Origin: Malus domestica | Taxonomy: Eukaryota; Streptophyta; Magnoliopsida; Rosales; Rosaceae | Direction of reading: 5' to 3' | NCBI RefSeq assembly: GCF_042453785.1 | Contig: NC_091668.1 | Location: forward strand, 29,079,501-29,143,500 | DNA length: 64,000 nt | Part shown: piece after piece, positions 33,380 to 45,210 of the stretch | Position numbering within the stretch: the stretch's first letter is position 1 | Layout of the letters: every line of letters begins with the position of its first letter | Position numbers and translations under genes: made by a program | Notes under the pieces: generated by a model | Told to the model about the DNA's origin: nothing | Databases searched by the model: none | What the model saw: the letters and a program-made list of their open reading frames with translations, nothing else

Positions 33380-35650
33380 TAGCTTGGTGGCATCGAAGAT
33401 CGCACATTATATGCACAAGAAAAATAGTGGATGGAATGGGTCCATGGTGTTGAACCTCGATATTAGTAAAGCATAGGATCGAATTGAATGGAGTTTTTTA
33501 GAGCAAATTATGAGAAGGATGGGTTTTGCTAAAGAGTGGATTCACCAAATTATGATATGTGTAACTACTGTAACCTATTTGTTCAAATTAAAAGGGGATC
33601 CAATAGGTTATGTCCGACCTAAGAGAGGGATAAGACAGGGAGATCCACTCTCCCATACTTGTTTGTGCTTTGTGCCGAGGGATTGTTTGCCTTGTTTATG
33701 ACAAGGGAGAAAAGGGGGCAGCTAAAAGGGGTCACCATTTGTAAGGATGCACCAAGTGTAAACCATTTTTTGTTGGCAGATGATAGTTTTATTTTCGCTC
33801 AAATTTTGTTCCAAGAATGTCAAAGGGTCAAGGTGTTGCTCAAGATTTATGAAAATGCTTTGGGGCAAGCAATCAACCATGAAAAGAGTTGTGTAGCGTT
33901 TAGTGGAAATCTCACGGAGATTAATGGGCATCTATTTGCCAATTAATGTTTAGGTGTGTCTCGAGTTGCATACCATGATCGTTATTTGGGTTTAATGATG
34001 GTGATTCCACACCAGGCTCAATAAATGATTGAATGTAGAAAGGGGATCCTAAACAAAAAAGGAGTCCATGACCCACGTATAAGGAGAGGTCGAATTCCAA
34101 ACTTATCTCTCGAGTATACCCATTACCAAAAAATGGAAAGGAGGTTTGGGGTTCAAGATTTGTATGCTTTTAATTTGACTTTATTGGCAAAGCAAGGATG
34201 GAGACTACTTCAATAGCTGGATTCACTAGTGGCTCAGTTGTTCAGAGCCAAGTACTACCCGAAGACGGATTTCATGAGCGCCTTTGTGAAAACAAATGCA
34301 TCTTTTTGCTGGAAGAGCGTAGCAGAGGCTCAGAAGGTTGTACGAAAGGGGGCGATATGGTGTGTGGGGGAAGGCAGTAATATAAATGTGTGGGGGGATA
34401 GTTGGCTCCCGAGACATAATTTCTTCAAGGTTACTAGTCTTATTCCTCCTGGCCTCGACAACTCTTTTACGGTAAACAACTTGCTTGTAGACGAAGGAAG
34501 TACTTCTTGGGATATGGCTCTCTTTTGTGAGGAGGAAGTCCACTTAATTTGTAGCATCCCACTTAGTTCTCTTAAACCGCTGGATGTGTTCATTTGGCAT
34601 GCAGAACAGAATGGTAAGTTCTCCACGAATAGTGCATATCATTTGGCACTTTCGTGTGGAGAGGAGAGAGTGCACGAGTTGCGAGCGTGTGTGCCAGGAA
34701 AAATAAAAATCTATGTATGGAAGAGCTATATGAATGCAATGCCCACGAAAGACAACTTGGTTAGGAGAAAAATCATTCAAGATGCCTCTTGTAGTTTGTG
34801 CAGTGGTAGAGTAGAAACGATTGAGCATGTGTTGCGGGATTGCACAATGGCGGCAAGCATTTGGTTATCTAGTCCGTTGAGCTTTCGAGTTCACGAAGCC
34901 AGAAATATTGCATGGGTGAATTGGATTGCAAATTTGGCACCATCTTTGGCACAAGACAGTTTCGATATCGTACTAATGACGATATGGCATATCTAGAAGG
35001 AACGGAACACGTTAGTGTGGCAAGGCTCGACAAGGCACCCACTGGATATCAATTATAATGCTCAAGTTTGGTTGGCAGAATATAAAAAATAGAAAAACTA
35101 ATGAAAATGACTTGAAAACTTTGAGTTTTAACGATAAGGACAAAATAAAGAGTAAATTAAATAGTACTATAATTGATTTTTTAGTGTAAAAATGTGATTT
35201 TTCGTTAAAGTAAACAGTACCGAGAACTTTTCGTTAATGTTCCCTATAAAAAATGGCATGAGCAACAAATGAAAAGCAACATACAAAAGAAGTTGTAGAA
35301 AAAATGGAAGAAACCAGAAGTGGGTTGGATCAAATGTAATTTTGATGGGGCATGGAAGGATAAGAGAGGCAAACAAGGTTGCTCATAGATTGGCGCAATG
35401 GGTTCTTAACTTTAATCACAAACAAATTTGGTTTGAGGAACCTCCGGATGTAAATTTGGACCTACTAACAGAGGATAGTTAACTATATAATTTTATGGGT
35501 GCATGACGCTTTTTTTCCTTTCAACCAGGTTGAAATCCCCAACAAGAATTTTATCGAGACCCATTAAATATGCACCCTATCCTACTATCTTGTATATATT
35601 CTATATCAATCTAAATGAATATCGTACTTTTTTCTCAAAAGAAAAAAAGT
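33380..35650 (+). mobile_element. 5'-truncated L1-type LINE
   Basis: Decayed ORF2 pieces appear in order. From 33380 come reverse transcriptase motifs (LVASKIAHYMHK, LDISKA, then GIRQGDPLS at 33630). The active-site box follows as NHFLLADDSFIFA near 33770, with LADD in place of the usual FADD. A zinc-binding zf-RVT region covers 34229-34996 (WGDSWLP, WKSYMNAMPTKDNL, CSLCSGRVETIEHVLRDC). An RNase-H-like remnant (IKCNFDGAWKDKRG, then VAHRLAQW) lies near 35325-35400. The 3' end is A-rich near 35640. Multiple stops and frame changes show it is inactive; it lacks ORF1 and the endonuclease. Confidence 0.85.
35091..35244. mobile_element. MITE inserted in the LINE, 10-bp target duplication
   Basis: The direct repeat TATAAAAAAT flanks the segment at 35081-35090 and 35245-35254. 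Leaving out the insert and one repeat restores the LINE reading (LAEYKKWHEQQMKS). The 154-base insert contains TTGAGTTTTAACGATAAGG and ends TTTTCGTTAATGTTCCC. A 9-10 bp duplication suggests a Mutator-like origin. Confidence 0.8.
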
Positions 35651-35992
35651 TCATGGATTTTGATGGACTTTGAATACTTTTTTATGGTAAGTTTTTTTAC
35701 ATAGCAAGTCCGACCTCTCCCCTTTAAGATTTTGATGGATTTTATTTTTCTCAATTCTCAGATAATATATTCCACCACCCATCCTAATATAATGATATCA
35801 TTATCACCACTTTCACCACCATATTGCCACAACCACCTCACCATGACCATCTTGATCCCCAATTCCGGCCGCCACCATTGTGCTGCCATAACCATCATTG
35901 CCATGGCCCATGAGCTCATCGCCACCCCTACTATGACAACCACCACCACCACCCTCATCTCTCTCTATGAAATATTACCAGTCTCCAAAAAA

Positions 35993-36038
<46 letters not shown>

Positions 36039-36879
36039 ACACCAAAATTCTAAGCCTCATTCTTTTCTCCCTCTCTCTATCAATTTTGGCCTACAACACT
36101 AATTTAAAAAAATAAAAAGTCAGGGATCCCCACGGCCCCACCATCTTTGCAAGTAAATCAGCGATTTGTCGGCACATAATATTAAAAGCCTATAAAAAAA
36201 ATCGGTGTCTAGTGCTCTACCTAATCAACTTTTATTTTAATTAATTGGATCTCCTAATCAACTTAAAAGCAGTGTTTTGGGCAGGAAGAAGGAACATGTG
36301 GTGGACCAGCGACCAAGTTTTACTCGTGACGTGCCAATTTGTGTGAAAATGATTATTACCGGATTCTCTTGGGATCCAAATGATCAATTAGTCATTTTCG
36401 TTCATCGTATATCATGCAATTAAAAATTATTTTAAAGTTTAAATTTAAAATTGAATATAAATAGTATATAACGAAAATTAACTGCATAATATACGATAAA
36501 CAGACATAATTGATTGATTCCCGAATCCCAAAGAGTATCCTTTTCTCACTTTGTGTATATATGCACCATCCACGAGGTGCCAAAAGTTAAAAATGTAACA
36601 TGTTTGAACGGTCGAAAATTCAAAATTTTGAAACAAGCGGGCCACTTTTGCATTTTGCTGCGCATTGAAGGGTTCAATTTAATTTTTTGTAGATTTTACT
36701 TTGATATCATGTTATTACTAAAAATAACAGATAAGGAAAAAGACCCAACATTAATGGAAACAAATGTGGTCTTATTTGGTCAAATATCTTTTTTTTAATA
36801 ACTAGTAATGGTTTTTCTATATTAAGAAAAGAAAAAAAAAACTCTTTTTATTCGTTTTTTGACAATACGATATTTTATT
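35651..36879. other. Intergenic, low-complexity
   Basis: It includes a CAC/CAT-rich stretch (35770-35960) whose open frames on both strands are low-complexity, a poly-A run with (TA)14 at 35987-36038, and AT-rich DNA. No gene seen. Confidence 0.5.
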
Positions 36880-37330
36880 TGACATATTTGTTAATTTGTC
36901 CTTTGATTTATATGGAGATGTCAATTTTCTCTTGAACTTTAATTTTAAACTTTTAGTTATTTTAAAATTTTTATAATTAGTCAATTTTCCTATTGAACTT
37001 TAAATTTAGTCGATTAACCTCCGGAATTTTTAGAATAGTTAATTTTTCCCTGGTGCTAGATTTTAAAATGTTTATCCAATTTTTTCTCCATCTTGATCAT
37101 GCAGACAACACATGGCAAATGCATGAGGCAAAAAGAATAGAAATTGGATGGAGAAAATAGGATGAAAAGTTTTAAAATCTAACACTAGGGGAGAAATTGG
37201 CTATTATAAAAATTCAGGGGGGAAATTAGTTAATTATAAAAGTTCAAGAATGTAATCGAATAAAATTAAAGTTCTGGAAAATTGGCAGCTCTATACAAAT
37301 TTGAAGAGTACGTTGACAAATATTTAATTC
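36880..37330. mobile_element. Long-palindrome MITE (~450 bp)
   Basis: The arms pair over roughly 190 bases each. GTCAATTTTCTCTTGAACTT at the left matches the inverse of AAAGTTCTGGAAAATTGGC at the right, and GCTAGATTTTAAAATGTTTA matches the inverse of GTTTTAAAATCTAACAC. A short loop lies near 37100-37130. The predicted product is a near-complete hairpin. Confidence 0.75.
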
Positions 37331-38675
37331 TATTTTAAATTACTGTTATTTGAGCGCGAAGATACAAACTCAGATATAAAAAAACGGACACACGACTCTA
37401 AGTCTCTGACCAACTGATCAAATCCGTGTATGCTATTGAGGAATCTATTCAATAGTGGTTCTTTTCAATTCAAAAACACATCTTTAAAAACACATCTTTT
37501 TAGTTTAAATTTTTAAACATAAAACCACTAAACAAAGGGAATCTTAATGAAACACTTTTGATATTGTTCACATTTAACGTTAAACATTTTTACTTTGAAA
37601 AGTTATTCCTGATACTATTTACTTACATCATTTTCGTTAAAAACTAAATTTTTGAAGATTTTTGGTTAATTTACCTTTAAACAAAAGGGGAAAATGTTCA
37701 ACAGAAACTTTTTGAATTTTGAAATGACCCCCCAAACATTGACAGTAAAAGCGCGCCTAGCCTCTCTCTCTATCTCTCTCTCTCTCTCTGATATGGATAT
37801 AAATGGATTTGTTGTGAAGCACCAGAGACGCTTTGAGAGAGAGTGAGCGGAAATTGTCAAACGCTCTCAGATCCGTTGCAAATTTCAATTCAAATTTTCA
37901 TCTGTAAGCTCCCTCCTTCCTCCTCCCTCCTCCCTCTTATCTGTTTAATTAAGATGGTTGATTTGTTTCACAGATTTACTGCTACTGCTTCTAACATTTG
38001 CTATATCAGATTCATGGATGGTTGTTTCCAAGCTAATTTTTAATGGTTTTTTTTTATTTTTTTATTTTGTTAAGCATTTAGGGGGAACCCTTTTTTGGGT
38101 TCATTCCAAATTGTTCTAAATTATCGCCCTTTATCTGGGTTCTATTAGTTCAAACCCCCTTAATCCAATCTGCCTAATTGATGTAGTTCTCATTTCAAAT
38201 GTGGTTAATTTCCAAATTGTTTTGTTATCTTCGTTCGTTTCAGCTACGAGTCTCACACATTCTGTACTTTCAGTAGTTTCCTTCTTCAGATTCTTGTTGC
38301 AATTACCAAGTCATATCCTTTTCTTTTTCATTTTTTTTCTTCCGATTTTTGGATAAACCCGTGTTGTATTTCCCTTTTTTTAATTCATTTTAAATCTCCA
38401 ACGTTTACCTCAGAAACCAAATGAATTCAGAAGAGAGGGAACGCTGTTTGAATGTTGAGCACAAGTAACTGACCTCAAAATCTACTAGCTTTAGATAGCT
38501 TTGAGTTCATGTGAATCGCTGTTGCCCGACATAATAACTAGCTATACTTAACCAATCTAATTTCTTTCTCAAATTTTATGAATTGTGTAAAATTGTAAGT
38601 TTTTAAGATCTTTTCCTTTTAGTTTGTAAATATTTTCGTTATGACCGCTAACTGTTTGATTGCTGTCCTCACAGA
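37331..38675 (+). promoter_or_regulatory. Promoter, 5' UTR and 5'-UTR intron of the F-box gene
   Basis: A (CT)n tract covers 37759-37790. A leader exon probably ends at 37903 (TCT|gtaagc) and a 771-base intron runs to the acceptor at 38674 (ctcacag), one base before the start codon. The donor and acceptor are consensus; the transcription start is not determined. Confidence 0.55.
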
Positions 38676-40160
38676 ATGGACTCCCTGCCTGATGCTATTG
38701 TTCAATACATATTGTCGTATATGGATAACGCCAAAGACGTTGTAATTTGTAATTGTGTATCCAAGAAATGGAAGGATTCAATGCCTTATATAAGGAGCCT
38801 TTACTTCCCTAGAAGCTCCTTTGATAGCCGTAAGGGCGGAGACAGCCCTGATGACATTGTATTGAAGATGGTTTCAGCGATTGAACGGTTAGAAAATCTG
38901 GTTGTTTATAGCCCCTTCTCTGGTGCTGGCCTTGCTTCGTGGTTATCAATCATTGGTCCCTCTCTTAAGTATCTGGAGCTCCGAATGGACAACCTTGCTG
39001 ATTATCAGGCCTGTCTTGAAAGGCCTTCAAAATTGGATTACTTAACTGCTGCACAAAATTTGGAGTCTTTAAAACTCTGGGGAGTATTAATGGCCCGTTC
39101 ACCAAAGTGGGATGTCTTCCAGAAACTGAAGAACCTTGAAATTGTTGGAGCAAAACTGGAGGATCCTGCGTTGTCAACTGTACTTCAGGCCAGTCCTAAT
39201 CTCACCAATTTGGTGTTACTTGGTTGTGAAGGAGTGAGATTGGTTTCGATTGAGTTGCCACATTTGGAGCAGTGTAAGCTGGACTTCTATGGCTCGGGCA
39301 ACTGCTCACTTTCCATCGTTTGCCCAAAAATGAAAGTCCTTGAAGTGCAAGGCTGTAGCTGGATTCGGGTTCGTGATGCAAAGCATTTGAGCAAACTTTC
39401 AATTGCCAATAATGCAGGTAATGATTTGTTACACTCTTACCTTTGGTGACTTGAAAAATGTAGCATATATCGAGTGCATTTTAATTTCTTGTTCCCCACT
39501 TGTGTGAATTATAAGATGAATTATCCTTGTGTTTTCTGGTGTGTGTTTAGGGAGAGTCTACATGGTTGATTTCGAGAAACTTGTTGCTCTAGAGTTCTTA
39601 TCCATTAGGGGAGTCCAGTGGTGTTGGGACGCAATAAGAAAAATGCTTCAATGGGCAAGTGAAGTAAAGCACCTTTATATGAAGGTGGAATTCACAGGGG
39701 ATTTCGAGACCCTTCAACCCTTTCCAGAGGTTGACTTCGTTGATTTCTTCAATAACCATCCCAGGCTGCAAAAGTTTGATATCCATGGAGCTATGTTTGC
39801 TGCCCTCTGTCAAAAGAACAGCCTGAAAAATGTAAGTTGTTAATATTTCGTAATTTAGTTTCAGTTTAGGTCAATCTTTTAAAGTACGATTGAGTTTATA
39901 TTTCTTTTCTTTTCATTTTTCAGGTTGATTCGGGATTTGCAATTCCTTGCCTGGAAGAAGTGATGATCACAGTGAGATCGCCGCTGAATGCTGAACAGAA
40001 AATGAGCACTCTTGAGTCCTTGTTGAAGTACGGGAAGAATCTGAAGACAATGGTGATAAAGATTCTTCAGATGAAGAGCAGTCACAGCAGTGCAGATGAT
40101 TTCTTCGACGAGATTTGCAGGTTTAGATACATGAACCGAAAGATCGTTAGAATAGAATAA
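38676..40160 (+). CDS. F-box/LRR (RNI-like) protein, At1g10780-like
   Basis: Three exons, 38676-39417, 39551-39831 and 39924-40160, join in phase to 419 residues. Residues 1-40 are a compact F-box (MDSLPDAIVQYILSYMDNAKDV, CNCVSKKWKDSM). Leucine-rich repeats follow (LKYLELRMDNLADY, LESLKLWGVLM, LKNLEIVGAKL, LTNLVLLGCEGVRL, MKVLEVQGCSWIRV). The C-terminal part (FLSIRGVQWCWDAI, VKHLYMKVEFTGDF, FFNNHPRLQKFDIHGAMF) is typical of a small conserved plant group, not the rapidly evolving F-box families. The predicted role is a substrate adaptor of an SCF ubiquitin ligase, with the F-box binding SKP1 and the repeats binding an unknown target. The At1g10780 assignment is from memory. The frame is intact. 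Confidence 0.88.
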
Positions 40161-40398
40161 AAGCTTCCTTAGGGAACTTACTCATTTTTCCTTCTTAATT
40201 CATACCATTGCTTTAACTCTCTGATTAAACACAGCATGACTGCTAATTTCATTGAACTACGATCGTCATTTATTGAATCGATTCAAAATTTGGATTAAAC
40301 TAATTTGTCAACTTTGCGTATGGTTTTGCTGTCTTTAGTTCTATATGCCATAGTATGTGTTTGCTGTATTTTTCTTGTAAGTTATGGACGTAAATTAA

Positions 40399-40623
40399 GG
40401 GTTTGTTTGGATGTGCTTTTAAAATGGTTGAAAGCGCTTTTAGAGAAAATATTTTTGGATTCCAAAAGCACTTTAAGTGCTTTCTGCAAGAAACACCAGT
40501 TATGTGCTTCTTCTAGGAAAGTGCTTTTCTGGGATTTACTTGCATTTTTAATAAGGATTGGTTTTAAAAATATTTTCACCAAAAGCACTTTCAGTCGTTT
40601 TAAAAGTACATTCAAACAAGCTC
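40399..40623. mobile_element. Tourist-like MITE (PIF/Harbinger)
   Basis: The left terminus GGGTTTGTTTGGATG and the inverse of the right terminus (GAGCTTGTTTGAATG) match at 12 of 15 positions. TAA flanks both ends (40396-40398 and 40624-40626), the 3-bp target duplication of this superfamily. The interior carries repeated AAAAGCAC and its inverse. It sits in the 3' flank of the F-box gene. Related fragments lie near 9.2 kb and 43.2 kb. Confidence 0.85.
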
Positions 40624-41521
40624 TAATAATTCTTCGTTGGGAAGTTGAATGCAACTAAACGGATTCAGGAACTCTTGTACTTTTCCCTAGCCAAAATGCA
40701 GAACTAAATGGATTCAGGAACTCTTGTACTTCCTCTTTGTTGGGAAGTTGAATGCAACTAAGGCATCTATGTTTTTGGCAGAAGCATGAAAACTGCCTTG
40801 TTGCAGTTGGAATCGGATCTACGATCGAGTTTTGCAACTGAAATCTGAAAGTTAGCAGTCTTTCAGTTTTGCAACTGAATGCAACTGAAATCTCTTGTTT
40901 ATCCAAGATAAAGGTGCAAACTCTCCTAATGGGAGGTTTGCACTTGCGACCACTTCTCCGTTGGAAGAGAAGGTAGCGCTGCTAGACTAAGAGCGAGTTG
41001 ATTGGCTTACACAATATCTATGGCGCTTTTATACCATGTCGTTTCATCTTATCTTGTTGCGACTAAAGTTGGAAGGCAAATTATGAATCTTCCCCCAGGT
41101 TCATCTTCACTTCATTTAGATGGCCGAAGACCCTTGAAATGAACCTGATTCCAATGAAAGAGGTTCTAAATTCGAATTTCTATTCACTCGTAATGACATA
41201 AAAGCTCGAGATGACATGAAACAGATTTGTGCAAGCAACCACACGAAAGCCCCCAAATCTTCAGTGCTTCTTCTCATAGCGAAAAAGCTTATATACAACC
41301 ATATTCCGTTCTATCACAATTAAGATTCATTAAGTAGTTTGAGAAAGCATGCTTGATTTCTTGGCCAACACGATGCATTTCTGAACCCTTAACAAAACCA
41401 TGTAGCGAATGCCTATCAAATTCTCAATTACCAAGTAAACTAAACCAAAGTAAATATTGGTAAAATTTGCATTTTCTATTTTACTTTCTTGTGTCTACAC
41501 AGATAATCCGAGTAGCGTAAT
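40624..41521. other. Intergenic between the F-box and first p24 genes
   Basis: A 30-base phrase (GATTCAGGAACTCTTGTACTT) is repeated at about 40662 and 40709, and further diverged local repeats follow to 40890. The two genes are convergent here, so both 3' UTRs fall in this interval. No gene seen. Confidence 0.5.
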
Positions 41522-43877
41522 TCAAATAAGCTTCTTCTTTTGGAAAAATCTCTTCAAGTGCCATAGCTGCATACTTGAAACTCCGATGCAGAGGCCCAGC
41601 GATATCATGCTAAACCACGCCACCCTTGAGTTAGTTCGTTCGCTCAAATTCCTCATATCCACTTCTCTATGTATAACCAAAATAAAACAAGGAATAAATT
41701 ACCACAGATACCGACTGGAATTCTCAATTCATTCAAATTAGGAAGATAAGGATTACCTGTTCTTGAGATAGAGTAGATGCACATGGACGGCCTCCACTAC
41801 TTGTTCAAGTTTCCGTAATTCAAGCTCAACACCCTATCTGTGGGCGGATACTCAGAATAATCACGAATAAAGATAATGATGCAAGGAAAATAGAAAGACA
41901 TTAAGAGTTAGGGTTTGCGGAAACTTAAGTGACGATGACACAAGAATAACAACTCTGCTAAACACCAAGTATGTATGGAGTCCATATACACTATTACCCC
42001 GAAATATGTGCGTGCGTCAGCTTGCAATTGAAATTCTGCATATAATGTGAAATTCAATCCTTTCTAGTTCCTAACATTGTTCACGTATCAAATGGAAACT
42101 TTCGTCCCTATGTCATCAAAACTGAATTTTACAGCATTGTTATTATACAAAGGTTCGAATATTAATAAGTGATTTCTAAGATCCGAATCAGCAAAACAGG
42201 TATTTTCTCAATCTTACCAGTTCTATCTTTAAACAGTTAATTAAAGGTTATAGGAACAAAATAAAAAAACGACAAGAATGCAGCACTCTCACGCATCAAA
42301 ACTTGGCAGGCATGATGATGGGTTATTGAGCACATTTTAAAGAGTTCTATAAAAGTGTGGAAGTACAGTTAACTCCAGCACAACATTGATGTATGCTAGT
42401 CTGAATTTAAAATGAAGAGTTGCACTTGATAAGCCAATAATCAATACAAAATTTTTTGTAGTGGTCTAAATGCAAGTTTTCCGTTAAATGAATTTACAGC
42501 TTCAGTTTAGAAATCCATTTCATTTGGCCATCGGAAACCTAAAGTGTTGAAAAAAATTTCAAGACAGTACTGTGTTCAATCTTAACGTCCACCATTGGTT
42601 GCCAATATCTTAGCATCCGCTTATGTGAATGCAAAATAATATGTGCATAAAAAGTGGGTGATATTTGCATTTGTATTATTATAAGAAAAAGTGTTCTCCG
42701 AGCGCTCACCTCAATCTTCTCTTTTCTTGCTACTGAATCCCAATCCTGAGCTGCAATTCCAATTTTCCAGTCAAGGCTGACACTTACTGAACTACCTTCA
42801 CGTTCATCACCATCAACCGAAAAACAAGCCTGGTAGGTTCCAGACTCTTGTGTTGTGAAGGCAAACTGGCCATTTGTTTCATTCTCCCCGTGATGAAGAT
42901 TGTTCCCATACGGCGATGTAATCTAATGAAGGACAAGGACTAAAAGTTACACAAAATTTACACCGGATCTAAGATGAAAATATAATGATGCAAGTCAAAT
43001 GACAGAGAACTCATCAATGCAATCGCTTTCCATCAAAAACTTCATTTCCAGGTCACTACTTTCCCCTTTTCATTTTAGAGGACTTATAAACAAGTGAAAA
43101 ATCTACTGCTCGATTCACTTGACGAACCAAAATTTTCCCGCAAAGTCTCTCTCAACAAACATCATGTCATTATAACCATATAAATTATCCAATGTTCTAA
43201 AAAATGGTGCTTCCTAAGGAAAGCATTTCAAGTGCTTTTGGAGTCCAAAAACAATTTCTCTAAAAGTCTTCCAAACGAGTCCATAGTTGTTCACCATCAT
43301 TAATATACCGGTCCAGTAAGCGTTGGCAGCTTGATGCACCGGAATTCGTTTACGTTTCAGCAGACAATGCTGACAGATACCGTCGAACCAAACATCAAAA
43401 CTAATGCAAAATATGTACATACACAATCTGAGGCACCAGTTGCTTCCAATTTTTTTTTCACAAACAAGAGCATCAAATCGAATCGACAAATGTGACACCA
43501 ACTAATTCATCATCGCATCGCATAAAGATTAGAATTTTCTTCCTTCCAAGCATAACAAAAGAAATGACATTTTTTTTCTTCAGTTACACATCAAAAAGAT
43601 ATCTCAGTCGTATAAATTTTTCAGTAAGAATATTTCAAAGGAAAATGGGAGAATTGGAATTGGAGCAGACCTTGACGGAGATGGTGGGGGAGTGGCTGCG
43701 ATCGTCGGAGATGACGACGTAATCGCCCAAAACGACGACGTTGTTCTGGATTTCTTCAGAGACGCACTTGGTATCGGAGAAGGGTAAGTTCATCCAAATG
43801 GCTTCACCCGTCAGAACCACCGAGCACACGATCAACAAGATGGTCGCGGCCGCCGTCGCAGTCGTTCTCGTCGTCAT
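41522..43877 (-). CDS. p24-delta family transmembrane cargo receptor (copy A)
   Basis: Four exons on the minus strand: 43877-43671, 42922-42710, 41833-41757 and 41666-41522. They give 213 residues. A signal peptide ([15 protein letters not shown]) precedes the GOLD domain, with the conserved cysteine pair in TKCVSEE and YQACFSV. A coiled coil ([26 protein letters not shown]), one membrane span ([19 protein letters not shown]) and a cytosolic tail [10 protein letters not shown] follow. The di-phenylalanine and dilysine motifs are the known COPII and COPI sorting signals of plant p24-delta proteins, so the protein should cycle between ER and Golgi and help select cargo. Splice phases equal those of the tandem paralogue downstream. 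An alternative reading of exon 1 into intron 1 gives a short non-family tail and is disfavoured. Confidence 0.9.
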
Positions 43878-44145
43878 CGCCGTCGTAACTCCTTTGATTT
43901 GATCCCCGAGAAATCAATGTGCATTGATATTGTGTTTGCTTGTTTTTCAAAACGGAGGAACAACTTGTACTGCCAGCCCTCCCGCTCTTAAATGTTTTGG
44001 GCCCACCAAATGACAAATAAACAACTACTTGGCAATCGTTTATTGACGCCAACAAATTTTTAAACACGTGTTAAATACTTATTGGTCGGCCTAAGACTAA
44101 TGTGGCTAGAGAAAATTGTGTAGTTGCAACCATGGTACAAAAGGA

Positions 44146-44344
44146 GGAAAGAGATCCTCTCTAGATCTCTTCTACTAAAGTCATCAAGTCAAGTGATCCA
44201 GATTTTTGAAATTTAATTTAATGGCTAAAAACAGAGGTTCCCTTTAAAAGTTATAATAATTTTAGTCGTTTGATCAAATTTTAGAAGCATAGATCATTTG
44301 ATTTGATAACTTTGGTAAAAGAGATCTGAAGAGGATCTTTTTCC
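44146..44344. mobile_element. MITE with GGAAAGAGATCCTCT ends (copy 1)
   Basis: GGAAAGAGATCCTCTCTAGA at the left pairs with TCTGAAGAGGATCTTTTTCC at the right. Pairing continues through TCATCAAGTCAAGTGATC and its inverse, making a ~200-base hairpin element. It lies in the promoter side of p24 copy A. A second copy is at 54939-55135, and related half-sites occur near 44385-44570. Confidence 0.8.
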
Positions 44345-45210
44345 CAAAAGGATTGAGATGTCTTGTGTGGGTGGAATTGAAAACTCTTTGGATCTCTATA
44401 TGGAGCTAGCAGAAAGAGAGAGAGAGATTTGGATCATTTATTAGAAATTTTACGACCTTTATTAACTCAGCTTAATGGCTCGCCTCATACTAATTAAACG
44501 TCTAGTTCTTTTCTCTCTTTCTTGAATGACTCAGATCTCTGGCTTCGACTTAAAGATCTAGAGAGGATCTCGTTTTGTATGGGCGGTACAATGCTATGTC
44601 AATACTATATCCCACTCAGTGATACGAGTTGTACGTAAAATTTAATTGTTACAAAATATCCATTAGAACTCTGTATGCACGATTGAACCGTTGCAAAGAT
44701 AGATTAGATGACTATATGTAAAATCCAACCAATAATTTTCTAGAGCACTCAGTTGTATGCATCATGAAATAAATTGTCAACTAAGATCCAAATCTCTATA
44801 AATATCCAACTTTTTAACTGTCACTCTTAGATTAGGGTTAGAAATATTATGTACCAACAACACACAATACTCTTTGCTACTGTGGTATTCATGGACTCTT
44901 GACTATGTTGGCTGGTTGTTTTGGGTGAGATTTAATCACTTCTTTGGAGTGCCGTTAACAGCTCCCTTTCAAATTCTCAAACCCGACGACAAACATAATA
45001 TGCATTTACGACCAAATAAGTTGTTCGAGATAGCCGTGGTTCACATCTAAAATCTATTACTGTTGTGTTGCATTTCACAGTTCTCTTTCGGAAAGGAAAG
45101 CAAGAAAACCGAGAGTATGTGAAGTCGTAGTTTACATTACATGACATTGAAATTTTTCTTTCTCGATATCTTTTTTCATCTACAAAACTGAAAAACTGGA
45201 GTAACATCAC
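44345..45210. other. Spacer between the two p24 genes
   Basis: It is AT-rich and contains another fragment with AGATCT/GAGAGGATCTC ends (44385-44575), possibly an older relative of the adjacent MITE. No gene seen. Confidence 0.45.

Noticed and set aside
35732-36115. 127-codon plus-strand frame rich in Thr/His
   Set aside because: It reads CAC/ACC triplets, then the poly-A and TA microsatellite; compositional artefact.
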